Shown here: positions 24,481 to 36,671 of the stretch, piece by piece | Position numbering within the stretch: the first letter of the stretch is position 1 | How the letters are laid out: each line of letters opens with the position of its first letter | Origin: Vanilla planifolia | Lineage: Eukaryota > Streptophyta > Magnoliopsida > Asparagales > Orchidaceae | Direction of reading: 5' to 3' | Assembly: GCA_023846275.1 (NCBI GenBank) | Contig: CM043877.1 | Coordinates: forward strand, 14,305,107-14,369,106 | Length of the DNA stretch: 64,000 bases | Notes under the pieces: model-generated | What the model was told of the DNA's origin: nothing | The model's database searches: none | The model's input: only the letters and a program-made list of their open reading frames with translations | Translations under genes and position numbers: made by a program

Positions 24481-26545
24481 AAGAGTTTAAGGACGAATTT
24501 AACCAAATTTTTTATATTGTTAACCCAAGTCATATAGGCTCATCTAACTGAGCAAATTCATCTGTCTACTGCCACTGAGAGTTATTTGAATGGACCTAGA
24601 AGGCATGGAGGTAAGCACATTTAATTAATTGTAGACATAACTAATAAAGTAAAAAACCAACGATTTAAAAAGTTAAATACTAACAATTTAGAGATTGATT
24701 AATGAAGACATGAAACAATAATTTGCTATGAAATTTCACATGAGTGCCGAATAAGGTTAGTCAAGATGAAGTTAGCAAGTAAGACTTGAGTATTCTAGCT
24801 AAGAAAAGTGCATCATAAGGTGAGATTAAGACTTTAGTTTGTGACTTCCCAAGATGAGATTACCACTATTTTGAAAGTCTAATACATTCCTATCTATCTT
24901 ATGGATTGAATGTTAGATGAGTTAACCACATTAAATTAAGAGTTAAAGTCTTTCTTTGAATACACAGGTAAGTTCTTGACATACTATTTTATTATGAGGT
25001 TTATGAAGAGCATATCACTTTATCTAAGTTTCAAAAAGGTTTAAACTAAAGATTTATAAGATAATATATAGGTATACATACATTGATCAAAATGAAAATT
25101 TTACTATAACTGAAAATATTATCACTCATTTGAAATCAATGCCTTATATAGAGCGAGTAAAACAAGTGGCAAGTAAGTAAAAAACCAATAATAGGCATGA
25201 GAAATGACTACAGAAATTATAAGATTTTTTATCACAATTTAGATGTTCGATTAATAGCCAGTTAATACACATTTACCAAGAATATCTTATGAAAAATAGA
25301 AATTAAAAGAAACACATCATGAGGATAATTTTGAGTTTAAGGCTATATTAAAAAATGAAGACGCTAATCAATTTCTCAAGAGAATGAACATAATGATTAT
25401 AAGGATGCTCCTAATATGCTCGTTATGAGGTGTATCTTGATCATACCCCAACCTACGGAGAATTGCGGTAATACCAACGTTTTCACTCATCTTATAAGTT
25501 GGTCGTAGATGGAGATAACAACATTAATATAATGTCTAAAACCATGTTTTCTAGAACGAACACGAAGCCTATATCATACTCGTAATCATATTAAGTAGTC
25601 TGAGTAGATGAAAAAAATCAATAAACCAAAGATGTCAAGTTCCATTCACCTTGGGTTCATACATAAAGAGTTTTGGTTGGTGCTCCATCAAGATGTTTGT
25701 CATATATTGTCAAGGTTTTTCTTAGTTGTATGACAAGGATGTTATCATAATAATGAAGCCAACACCTATATTATAACAAGGAACAGAAATATGGTGACCA
25801 CAGCTTGTTAAACCTAAAAATAATTCTAGTATCACATCAACAAAATCCCATTTATTTGTAAAAAAAGAAAAAAAAAATTGTAATATCCTGGATTAGAAAG
25901 AATTTGAGAATAAAAGTTCGACAACACCATTTCTAAATTCTTGGGTATTGTTACAAGCCTCAAAGTGTTGAAGAATTAGGTTGTGTATCAGAGATTTAAC
26001 AATTTGCTAGAAGAAGATAAGGACATACTTCTTAATGACTTTCGAACTCAACTACTACCTATCAAACTATTTAACAAACTAGACTTGCTTCATAGTTCAT
26101 TATTATTGAGTTGAATAGATTTAAGAAAAAAAAAAAAGAATAAATTTTAGAATGAATCTTAAAGAAAACCCAAAATTTTAGAGGCAAATCCAAAATCATT
26201 GGGAAAATATTTTATTAGTGATAGATTACGACTGCGCTATTCCAACATTATTGGTGTATGTGAACGATGAAACTTAGAGAAAGCATAAAAATAATAAAAT
26301 AATAAATAATTATAAAATATTATCCCCTTATTCTTAGATTGGATTATAGATTGAACATGAAGTGTGGAACTATAATATTCCATAAGATTGATTTGTAGAG
26401 TAACTACTATTAAATTAGAATAAGAGAAGAGAACAAGTAGAAAATGACTTTAAATTCTAAGAAGAGAAACATGAGTTCTTAATCATACCATTTGATATGC
26501 TAGTAGTGATTTTGTCAAGATGACTAATGCTTTTAGACCTTAATT
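24481..26545 (+). pseudogene. Ty3/gypsy pol remnant, protease to reverse transcriptase (copy Z2)
   Basis: The clearest segment is 25,490-25,590, which reads YKLVVDGDNNINIMSKTMF. This is the retropepsin-like pattern (family form KLIIDGGSxxNVVSK) with the second glycine changed. Downstream, conserved words of the same region (WVDEKNQ, VLLG-like PWLYDRD) can be followed through frame changes. From about 26,385 the reverse transcriptase start (KIDL, IRIREENK) appears and ends after the MTNAFRP word. Many stops are present. The 5' end is fused to the RNR2 stub. Copies lie at 2,437-4,450 (inverted), 36,672-38,736, and partially at 39,575-40,030 (inverted). Confidence 0.75.
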
Positions 26546-27380
26546 GAAAGATCTGAAGCAAGAAACCCATCTCATCAAATTCTATGGTTTCCAAAGAATC
26601 AAAGTGCGCTAAGAAAAAAGCACCAAAATGGGCATTGAAATCATAGGCTTCAAAGAAGGCCAAAAGTCCTACATCCATAACTCAAGGTGTAGCATTTGGG
26701 TGACAACTTTCCAAGATTTATCATGCCACACCACATATTGAACTTCTTTGTTGCATAAGTATCAAAAGATATTATCAAAGCCCAAATCCATGACTCTAAA
26801 GCTTGCCATAGGACCCAATGCCAATGAAGCGTGTTAACCATCCACAAAAAAGGAAACTACCACCCATACAAGCTTTCGACTAATTCATTTTAAAATTTAA
26901 CAATATGCTCCACTCTTGCACTTGTCAGCACAAAATAGAGAAAAGGCTAATCAAATAATATTTCAATTGCATTGGTCTAATCTCTAAAAAATAGCAGTTC
27001 ATTAAGGCTTTCTTCTGAAAAAGAAGGAGACTTAAAAATTATTAACTTGTATGGATGAAACATTAAAAATAGAGAAAGCTTGTTCTTCAAGAAAGGGAAT
27101 ATGACAAAAGAATAATAACAAAATCTGAATAAATCATTGGAATTGCTACAAAAGTTCTGATGAATATTTTTACAATAGACTACAGGAGAAAAGAAAGAAA
27201 AGCACCCATGAACAAGAGCCAGGAATCAAGCACTGCAAGTTTAGAAAAAGCTAGCACTCATAGAAACCCAAACCCAATAAAGTTAATACCCATATGAAAG
27301 ACAACTAAGGGAGAAAAAGAGGAAAAGCTCACTTACATGAACAGCAAGTAGATTTTATTCCACAAAGAAGATAAACACAA
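26546..27380. other. Unassigned sequence inside the recent duplication
   Basis: Minus-strand open frames of 73 and 65 codons (26,457-26,678 and 26,650-26,847) overlap in different frames, suggesting an old interrupted coding sequence. I cannot name the family with confidence. It lies just past the end of the gypsy homology and is repeated at 38,737-39,571. Confidence 0.4.
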
Positions 27381-28025
27381 CGAAGGTAAAAGCAAGAAAA
27401 TTTGTACCGAGGAGATTTTGACATACAGAGAAGTATTCAAAAACCCTTGTCGGAAGAGAACAAGCAAGCAACAAGAAAAGAAAGGCTAAAAGAAGAATGT
27501 GAAAGCACGACAAACTTAAAAAATGGCAAAATGTTTAGGCCCACCAAGGCAATGACACAGCTAGCGACAATAATTATATGATAAGTCTGAGCACAATAAT
27601 ACCTGTCACTTTGTATACTTGTCACAAGTATTTCTCAGTCAAAACCATTCAAACGCTGTCTAATCTCACATGCTTAGCTCATGAACTTACTACCAAAATA
27701 CCCACCTTTCGTTTGGTTCATCCTCGAATCGTTTCATATCGATGATGGTGAAGAGATCTAACATGGTTGATAAAACTACTAGAGGTTCCAATTTCCAACA
27801 ACATATAAAAGCATGACCTTAGTTAACATCTAGGGGATCTTCAGCGGGTGAAAGCAGGTTGTGATTCCTCCAATTTCCAAAAGACCCAACCAATGATGGT
27901 AATAGAAAACTTGAAATTGACAGTAAACTTGGTGGAAGGGCGAACATAAGGTTAGTTTCTAAGTAGTGACTAAAAAGAAAGGAACTAAACTGGTATTAAA
28001 ATGAGAGGAACCCCTGTTTCATTAC
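27381..28025. other. Sequence downstream of the SPL exon donor site, no exon seen
   Basis: For the SPL-like exon at 28,026-28,357 (minus strand) this would be the first intron. No second SBP exon (the FHSLGEFD/GKRSCRKRL part) was found here or further left. The left boundary coincides with the end of the recent duplication. Confidence 0.5.
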
Positions 28026-28357
28026 CTGCTATATTGTTGGCAGAATCTCTGCTCCTGACCTCCAACCATCAATAAAGGAGTCTTGGAATGGAGTTCGCAG
28101 ACTTTCTGCCTCCTGTGGTACACCCTACAGCCGCTGAGATCGGACTTGAAGTCGACACTCTGGTTGCTGCGGCTCGGCGCCCGGGTCCTCTTCGACGAGC
28201 TCACCGCCAAGGAAGCCCTCCTCTCCTCCTTCCATTTTTCCACCGCCTCGGAATCTCCCAAACCTCCAAGCTTGAGATCAACGGAACATTCGCCGCTGCT
28301 CGAGCCAACCACCGAGAAAGACGAGGGATATTTTTTCCCGAGAGGACAGCTTAAGGA
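28026..28357 (-). pseudogene. SBP-box (SPL) transcription factor, degenerate first exon
   Basis: SPL proteins bind GTAC-core promoters through a two-zinc SBP domain and control phase change and flowering. The minus strand is open for about 110 codons. It shows the SPL upstream motif [11 protein letters not shown] and EKWKEE, a basic KRTRAPS stretch, then [23 protein letters not shown] and [10 protein letters not shown]. It ends at AGCAG|GTAAT, a splice donor at the conserved SBP intron position after QQ(C)SR. Zinc ligands are damaged: the CLVDGC pair is missing (QSVDF instead) and the second Cys of CQQC is Tyr. A stop lies upstream in frame and no initiating ATG with the usual N-terminus is visible. 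No second exon was found. It is a decayed or captured exon. Confidence 0.88.
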
Positions 28358-28718
28358 CTAATAGATAAGGAGGAAAGGATCGGACGGAAGCGTACAGGAA
28401 AAGAAGAAAACCCTCTCCAAAGAGAACATTTTATGCCGGGCCGACAACCAAACTGAGCAAACGCTTTCGAGGATCAAAAAGCGGTCATTACTTACAGAAA
28501 AAGGTAAAAGGAAACAGCATCTTTTGAGGAAAAACCAACTCTGGAGAAGCCAGCTAGTAGAGGGGACTTGTGAAGAAGAAGGAAAGAAGGGGATGCCAGC
28601 TAACGGCTGCGAACGACAGAAGAGCAGGCGGTGATTTTACGCAGGAAACTGAAGCCGCTGCGAGGAGAGAATTGATACGGGGCCTTTATTTGTGATAGTG
28701 ATGGGGCCTTTCTCTTTA
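28358..28718. other. GC-richer flank upstream of the SPL exon
   Basis: About 330 bases with G+C well above the window average lie on the 5' side of the SPL exon (minus orientation). They are plausibly remains of its 5' part or untranslated leader. No open frame continuous with the exon passes the stop at 28,358-28,360. Confidence 0.45.
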
Positions 28719-29473
28719 GTGAAATGATGTATTTTTTCTTTTTCTTTGTTTTTTATCATTATTTTTTTTAGTTTTGTATGCTAAAAATGTTTTTGATATT
28801 TTTTTTAATACATATTTCATGATTTGAAAAAATAAATTTATTAAAAATATTTTAAAGAATATATAATAACTATTAATTGATAATAAATATGAAATTGAAC
28901 TTTAAAATTTATTTTTATACAATTTTTGAAAATTAATGTGATATCATAATTTGTAATATATTCTATTTATTGTGATATTGATTTGAAAATATATTAATTT
29001 TTTTTAAAAAATGAGATTAATTTGTGTTTTGGTCCCTATGATCAATCCATTCAATCAACAGTGCTCCATTTAACCTACTGAATTAGCAAAAGTGAATTAA
29101 TCGAATTGTCTGATCTTCGTCGTCTATTGAGAAATAAAGAGCTCTTTTCTTCAAATATTTTTGTTTAATCTCGTCCTAATGCTTGAAAGAACATGCTAGA
29201 GGGTATGTATATTATATGTGTCTCTTTAATGTTTGTATGCATGGTCACCCATCTTTCGTTTCTTCTACTTTTTCTCATTCTCTTTTATTAATACAAGAGA
29301 AATTATTCTACTATTTTTCTTATAGTTCCCTTTTCTCTTACATTTCAATATTTAAACTAAATTAGTTTTTTTCTTTTTATTTTTATTCTTTTCCTCTCAA
29401 ATATTTTAAAGATTTTTTTAATTCTTTTATCTAGTTTTCTTGAAAAGATTCATAATTTTCTACACAAATAAAA

Positions 29474-29499
29474 TATAATAATAATAATAATAATAATAA
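29474..29499. repeat. ATA trinucleotide microsatellite (unit 1)
   Basis: About eight ATA repeats lie within unit 1 of the tandem repeat. The matching run in unit 2 is longer. Confidence 0.95.
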
Positions 29500-30423
29500 A
29501 ATATATGTAGGCAAAAACTCATACATCCAATAACATTAGATATCAATAAAAACAATTGTGTTGAAGAATACTCTAATTTGAATTTAGAAATCTAAATGTG
29601 TTTGTTTTTGCTTAAAATTTAGCGTATCATTAATTTTATCATATGATTCTATTATTTAATATAAAAAAATATATGTGAAATGGTGTTTTTTTTTTCTATT
29701 ATTAAAATTTTTTAGTTTTACTTGCTAAAAATGTTTTTGATATTTTCTTTGGAAAATATTTCATGATTTGAAAAAATAAATTTATTAAAAATATTTTAAA
29801 GAATAAACGATAACTATTAATTGGTAATTAATATTAAAATGAACTTTAAAATTTATATTGATAGCGATATTTAAAAATTAATGTGATATCATAATTCGTA
29901 ATCTATTCTAGTTATTGTAGTATTGATTTTTAAAAATTTTGATGTTAATTAGTGTTTTGATCCCTATGATCAATCTATTTAATCAACAATGCTCCATTTT
30001 ATCTTTTGAATTAGCAAAAGTGAATTAATCGAATTGTCTAATCTTCGTCGCCTGCTAACAAATAAAGAACTCTTTTCTCCGAAAATTTTTGTTTAATCTC
30101 CTCCTAATGCTCGAAAGAGCATGCTACAGGGCATGCATATTATATGTGCCTCTTTAAAATTTTGTATGTATGATCACCCATCTTTTGATCACTTTTCTCA
30201 TTCTTTCGATGCTTCAACTTTTTATCGTTCTCTTTTTTTAATACAAGAGAGATCATTCTATTCTTTTTCTTATAGTTCTCTTTACTCTTACATTTCAATT
30301 TTTAAATTAAATTAATTTCTTTTCCTTTTTCTCTTTATTCTTTTCCTCTCAAGTATTTTAAAGATTTTTTTTAATTCTTTTACCAAGCTTTCTTGAAAAG
30401 ATTCATAATTTTCTACACATATA

Positions 30424-30467
<44 letters not shown>
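30424..30467. repeat. ATA trinucleotide microsatellite (unit 2)
   Basis: About fourteen ATA repeats occupy the same position in unit 2 as the shorter run in unit 1. The antisense leucine-run frame through it is an artefact. Confidence 0.95.
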
Positions 30468-30469
<2 letters not shown>

Positions 30470-30650
30470 TATATGTATGCAAAAACTCATACATCAAATA
30501 ACATTAGGCATAAATGAAAACAATTGTGTTGAAGAATACTCTAATTTGAATTTTAAAATCTTAGTGTCCTTTTTTTTTTGTTTAAAATTTAGCATATTAT
30601 AAATTTTATCATATGATTCTATTATTTAATATAGGAAATATATGTACAAC

Positions 30651-33600
30651 AAAAGGTTTATTCATTAATTACATAATTTTTACTAAATATACATTTAAGC
30701 ATTTAGAAAAAGGCTTTTTTACATCAAAATTTTAAAAAATAATTATTTATATTTTAAATTAAATAAATCCTCAAATTTTTAAATGCAAAGTTAAGACATT
30801 TCTTATGAAAAGTTATTTATTAACTACACTTTGCAATATTTAAATTATAATGATTATTATCAAATCTATAAATGTATAGATAATTATCTTCTTTTCCTCT
30901 TTGATTTCAAGGTCTCGATACCTTATTCAAGGTTTCAAAACCTACTTTTTAAACACGTACTTGATCGATAAACTTTGTTGCATATGAAAGCCACTAGAAA
31001 CTCATGTGACATTCCAAATAACAGGTGTTGACTGCATTTGTGTAATATAGTTATATTTTATGATATTAGTTCATCATTATGTTTTTCATGATACTTTATT
31101 ATATATCTTATTATATTTTAAGTTAGTTTTTGTCATGTATACTTAACATGACATTTGTTTTCATCAATGATTCTGTTAAAAAAACTATTCTGACAATTAG
31201 TTTCTTCATAAGAAAATTAGTGAAACTACTCGATGTTATTACCACAAGTTGTCTAGAATTATTAATAAATTATATGGAGTGATTTATGTATAATTATTTT
31301 TGTTTGTATTTTCTTTTAATTTTTAGTATCTTCCACAATATTAAAACATATAAACTACTATTATAAACTTGTTATGATAAAAATTATCATTTAATGTTCT
31401 TTTCACTTAAAAAATAAGAACATTTTTATGAATTCCACTTATATTGCATTTTGTAAGAAACTCTTGATAATGCAAAGAGGCAACTCTATCATTTAATTCT
31501 TCATGATAGAAGCAAACGATGAGTGAATACTTCATGTTAATTTGCTAAGGCTTGAACAACGTGATTCCATTTTAGTTTTTATCAACTTATTTATTTATTT
31601 ATTTTCTTGAATTTGTGCATTTTCTACCAATTAAGGTTGCAGATTGTAATCTTGGGTGTCATGTTCTTAAGCATTTTAGATTACCTTTTGCATGGGATTA
31701 TGGCACAAAATTTAGAAAAATTGAAGTACTAATAACAATTACACAAAGGTATTTGTAAAAATTAAAGAGATTTTTTACGTGAAGTATTGAAGCTTAATGT
31801 TAATAGAAAATTTTAACTTTATGGAAAAACTATTCCAATACATCTCTTATCTTGTTTATGATATTATATATTAGATTGAAAGAAATTTGTTAAGTTCTCA
31901 TCAATAATTCTAAAAGAATTGCTTTAAACTCATATTCTTAAAATGTTTAAGTAATTTCAATCTATAACTTATATTATTTCTAACTAAATCATTAAATCAC
32001 TTAAAAATATATATTAGGCCATCGTATAATAAAAGTCATGGCTACTCATATATTTTCCAACTCCACTTCTGTTTAACTTCGATTCCATCTCTCTAAAAGC
32101 TTTCCTATTAAATAACATCTTAATGCGAATTGGCTAAAGTAAATTAGTTAACTTCAACCTTATCTCTTATTACTTACATGCAATTACTATGTCCAATTTA
32201 CATTTTCATTTGGCTATTGGAGTAAATCTATATTAAGTTAAAATCAAAACTAAGACTTATATTATTTTTTAATAATACATAGTTTTTACTTTCTTCTTAT
32301 TTTTCAACACATCGCTTATCAATTTGCTTTAAAGTTACATAAACTATTGAGTATTAGAATAAGAAATATGAAAGATTATGAAACATATGGATAACTTTAC
32401 GAGAGCATTTCAAATTACTCAAACACAACTTGAAGATAACACCTCGAAAGCCCTTGTAATAAAGGGATTTCAATATACCACTTATTAGTTTGATGAATTT
32501 GTAGATGAAAAAAATCCTTACTCTTAAGACACAAGAAGAACATACCAAAAAATTGATACAAACTGAATGCCCTTAAGGTCACGTGATTACAAAGATTCCT
32601 TTGATTGATACTTTGATATAATAGCATCTAAGATGCCTCTAAAAGACACCCAAATAAAGGTGTTACAATGACTGAGTGCAAAGCAAGGTTTAAGAACTAA
32701 GATTTTGGTTAGCTTTAATGCTTACATGGTTATGTTATTATTACCATCATCATTTAATTATAAGTAAGAATTTTAAATGTGCACATTATTAATGTAAATT
32801 ACATCATTATTATGTTCTGTATTAAGTTATGTTATTGATTAATTTTATGACACTTGAAATCATTTGCTTGGTCTATAATAAACTAATGACACAACCATAA
32901 AAAGATCACTTGAATTATGAGATGATAAAGGTATATTAATTTATGATTATATATAAATAGTTTTGTGATAATAATATAGATATGATTTCATTTATAATTT
33001 TGAAAATATCATATGCTTACTTACACAAATACACATATAATTTTTTTATTATAGTGTGATAAATTATTTTAATTATTAATAAATAATTTTTGAAAATTAA
33101 TAAGGGAATGAAAAATAAAAAAACATTTTTTATCTTATTATTTATAAATAAATACTATTTAAGAAAAAAAATTACAAAAATCTTGTAATATTTAAATAAT
33201 TTTTTAGCATTATCCTCCTTAAATCATTTAGAGTGCGAGAATAAATATTTCTAAATACAATCAATTAAGAAAGCATAACCTTAGTTTCTCACCTAGTTTT
33301 ACAATAATGCCATGGCTCACTTGTTCTACAACAATATGATATATAAAACATCATATATATTGGGATACAATTAAAATTAACGCAAGATTGAGAACACAAA
33401 TAATCTAACAAGAAGGTGACAATAAAACACTATATCAAACATTCTTAAACAACGTCAATTAGATCATGCCATCATCCAAAAACTACTTTTGCACATGCAC
33501 ACCAAAAAGCTAACTAAAAATATGTACGTCCATACACAACTCTAAGGTATATAATAACTAAAGCATCCTTTAAAAAACTCATCAAAAACATTCCTTCAAA

Positions 33601-33870
33601 ACTATACTTAATCATTTGTAGTTTTCCATCTCTTCATGTGCTTATAATATGATCTATAATATAAACATGTAATGAGTTTTATATAGCTCAATAGCCAAAT
33701 TACTATACATATAATAATATAAAATATAATGAAATATAGGGATAATCTATAATAACAAAGAGTAATAGCAAACATATCACACTTATTTTGTAATCATGTA
33801 AAAACATATGAGTATAAAAAACATGCAATCAAATCAAACCAATGGTTATATATATTGTGCAACCATGAAG
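30651..33870. other. AT-rich DNA without recognised features
   Basis: I looked for polyprotein motifs, RNA genes, terminal repeats and links to the other repeats in the window and found nothing convincing. Open frames of 60-70 codons at 32,354-32,627 lack recognisable motifs. Confidence 0.5.
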
Positions 33871-34100
33871 AACGATGAAGCTTTCATCAGCGTTGGTTGT
33901 TAATTACATGAAACAAGTAGATCTCGATCATTTTATTCAAATTCTCGGAAACCCACTTAATGGTTATAATGGGTTAAGTATTTCATCAAACACCTTGAGG
34001 TATACAATTTCACAACATACGAAGCAATACACAAGTCACCACAGACAGAACAAACTCCTGTCTTATATCAGAAATAACACGATACAATGACTAGTATTCT
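33871..34100 (-). repeat. 3' flank of RNR2 copy P3 (truncated D)
   Basis: This matches the first ~230 bases of the D flank seen after P1 (12,546-12,790) and, inverted as here, 21,914-22,136. Homology ends abruptly near 33,870, so almost all of D is missing from this unit. Confidence 0.8.
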
Positions 34101-34836
34101 CCAGAAATCGTCGTCCACGCGGAACTCATGTATGGCGCCATCATCGTTTTAGCTTGACATAACCGACGCCTTTTGATACTCACCGGCCCTCTTCTCAAAG
34201 TAGTTGGCCTTTCTCTGGAGCGAGATGAGCAACATCCAATCGAGGGGATTCAAAACGTTGTACATCTTGCTGTAGTTCAATGCCCCAAGAAGTCGATCGG
34301 CGACAAACTCGATGTACTGACTCGTCAGATCGCCGTTCATTTCGAAAAGGGCACAAGGCACCACAAACAAATTCTTTTTCAATGTCAACAACATCAGCGG
34401 CAATCTCCAAAACTCTTTCCTAGGAGAGCTTGGTGTTATGAAGGCCGTACAGGAGGAAGGCGAAATCAAAGTGAACGCCTTCATCTCGAGAGATCAGCTG
34501 GTTGCAAAATGTGATTCGAGGAATAAGCCAACGCTTCTTAAGCCAGAATATCGCACAGAAGCTACCGGAGAAGAAGATTCCATCGACACAGGCAAAGCAA
34601 AAAAGGCACCCTGCAAACGTTTCAAATGTGTCGATCCATCGAAACGCCCACTCGACGCTACTCGCGACGTAGGGAGTCTCCTCCACTGTCCAGAAGGAGG
34701 CCTCAGCTTTCTTGTACATCTCCCAAATCTGTGGGAAACGAATCGGGAACATGCAGAAGCTTTCAGAATTGAGAGCAAGGAGTATCTCGTCATACTCCTC
34801 GTGATCGCCAGCTGAAGAGGGTAGAATTTCCGACAT
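34101..34836 (-). pseudogene. RNR2: RNR2 small subunit pseudogene P3, internally deleted
   Basis: This minus-strand R2 copy starts at ATG 34,836 and shares with P2 the ~110-codon internal deletion (WTVEE joined to PYVASS). That removes the radical tyrosine and three of the six iron ligands. Unlike P2 it keeps the frame through SRDEGVHFDF and TKLS, and retains the C-terminal third: DIEKEFVCGAL, then in another frame [23 protein letters not shown] and EYQKASVMSS. A premature stop follows that serine run, and the normal stop position reads TGG. At least two frame changes occur. P3 looks like the less damaged sister of P2. Confidence 0.93.
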
Positions 34837-36558
34837 GATGAGGTCAAAGTATGTCAGATTCGATCTACGAGCGAGAGAGGAATGAATTCGTTGGCGCAGA
34901 GAGACAAAGAGTAACTCTATAGTAATTTCTCAAGTTTATAAAGAAAGAATTAGAGGGAGATTGAGCGTAAGAAGATATCAAATTTTTAAGTTTGTTATAA
35001 ACATTTGGGAAGTCTTGGATTGGAAGCCGCCTGCTTCCACTAGCCATAGTAAGTCTTACTGTCTCTTTTTTTCGGTGCAGCCTATGCTTAGAGAATCTGT
35101 GATTAAGAGGTACTTAAGATGCCTCGTTCTCTTTAAGATCAAATGAAAGTCGAGATCTGACCATTGAAGTATAGCTAAAAAAAGGTTATATGGATTTTGA
35201 GTGACAATCACTATTTGAAAATCTAATTAAAATACAAATCATATTTTGGCAAGTAAATTTAGCATGTAAAAGAGTGGAAATGAAAATTATTCGACCCAAG
35301 ACAAAAAAGAATATTGGCTGAGAATAAGAATATAATAAAGATCATTCATGAATAAATGTTTAAAAAAATTTATTTGATTTTTTTCAAATTAAGAAAAAAG
35401 ATATATTTTTTCAAATGTTCAATTAATGTGATTAAAATATATTAAATTCTGTTTGAACTTAATTATATTGAGAGAATATTATTCTAATTATTAAAAATAA
35501 ATATAATAAAAATTATGTCATAAAACTATTAAAATATAATTAGAAATTCAAACTGCATTTCAAAAAAAAAATGAAATTATTTAACCACAAAATCATTATA
35601 TCAAATAAATTCTTAATTTAAAATATTTTCTAATCTTTTAAGAAATAACCCTTTGATATTAAGAATTTTTTTGATAACATAAGATGTTAAAATAGAGTTA
35701 GTTTAACATAATAATCCTAATATTAATAGGGTTAGAAATGAAATTCTATTTGGGTAATATCTTAGGTTGTGTATAGTTAAAATGATTTTACAGTGAAATA
35801 AATAACACTTTTTTGAAAAACAATTTGAACTTCTGATTATATTTTAATAGCTTTATTACATATTTTTTATTTGCTTTATTTTTAATAATTAGAACAATAT
35901 TCTTTAAATATAACGAAATCTAATTATAATTTAATATATTCCAATCACATTAGTTAAACATTAAAAACAAATATATCTTTTTATGTTACTTTGAAAATAA
36001 CCAAATAAAAACTTTTTTAAACATCTATTCAATAATGATCTTTATATTATTACCAAATATTCTTATTCTCAACAAAAATTATTGACTGTCATGGGCTGAA
36101 AAAATTTTAAAATCCCCTCTTCCCCGTTATATTTATCTGTCAAAATATAATTTGTATTTTAATTCGATTTTCAAATAATTATTGTCACTCAAAATTCATC
36201 TAACATTTTTTATAGCCAAACTATAATGGTCAGATCTCAACTATCGTTTCATCTAAAGAGAAAATGATATCTTAAATACCTCCCAATAAAACTACACAGA
36301 TTCTTTAAGCATAAGCTACACCAAAACGAAGAGACAGTAAGACTTATTACGATGAGCGGAAGTACGCGACTTCCACTCCAAGACTCCCCAAATGTTCATA
36401 AAAACTTTAAATTTTGAAATTTTTTTATGCTCTATCTCCCCCTAATTCTTTCTTTATAAACTTAAAAAACTACCCTAGAGTTATCATTTGTCTCTTCGTG
36501 CCAACGAACTCGTTCCTCCCGCTCCCAGATAAAATTCGACCTACTTTGTCCTCAGTCA
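34837..36558. repeat. Palindrome 3, second copy (head-to-head RNR2 upstream flanks)
   Basis: This is the duplicate of 22,646-24,367: two inverted RNR2 upstream regions with TATA-like elements at about 34,940 (minus) and 36,450 (plus), facing away from a centre at about 35,587-35,795. Confidence 0.85.
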
Positions 36559-36671
36559 TGCCGATGATTCCACCCTCTTCAACAGGCCGCCACGATGAGT
36601 ATCACGAGCCACTTCTTTCTCCCAATACCGACCGCTTCTGCATGTTCCCCATTCGTTTCCCACATAATTAG
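36559..36671 (+). pseudogene. RNR2: RNR2 5' stub (36 codons), second copy
   Basis: This is identical in layout to 24,368-24,480. It has the first 36 codons through FPIRFP after a leader and TATA box, then a stop and a gypsy remnant. It is not capable of R2 function. Confidence 0.9.

Larger units (their letters stand above)
22208..27380 (+). repeat. 5.17 kb recent segmental duplication, copy 1
   Basis: This is nearly base-for-base identical to 34,394-39,571. The offset is a constant 12,191 after a single 5-base indel near 22,297. I noticed only a handful of substitutions (for example near 22,850, 23,371, 23,901 and 27,321). It contains most of P2, the U palindrome, an RNR2 5' stub, a gypsy pol remnant and ~0.85 kb of unassigned DNA. 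The right edge is sharp after ATAAACACAA. Confidence 0.95.
28719..30650 (+). repeat. Two tandem copies of a ~0.95 kb AT-rich repeat
   Basis: Unit 1 is about 28,719-29,676 and unit 2 about 29,677-30,650, in direct orientation with a phase of roughly 930-945 bases. Shared landmarks: GCTAAAAATGTTTTTGATATT, CATGATTTGAAAAAATAAA, the AAAG(A/G)(A/G)CATGCTA(G/C)AGGG segment, an ATA trinucleotide run, and TTATCATATGATTCTATTATTTAATATA near the end. Each unit has a 60-64 codon frame of similar sequence (29,183 and 30,121), which I regard as non-coding. Confidence 0.85.

Noticed and set aside
26457-26847. Possible F-box-associated domain on the minus strand (IISFD-like word)
   Set aside because: The resemblance is limited to a few residues and the frame changes within the region, so I could not support a family.
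28083-28361. Two plus-strand frames of about 90 codons
   Set aside because: They are antisense shadows of the SPL exon, which has recognisable SBP-domain residues and a splice donor on the minus strand.
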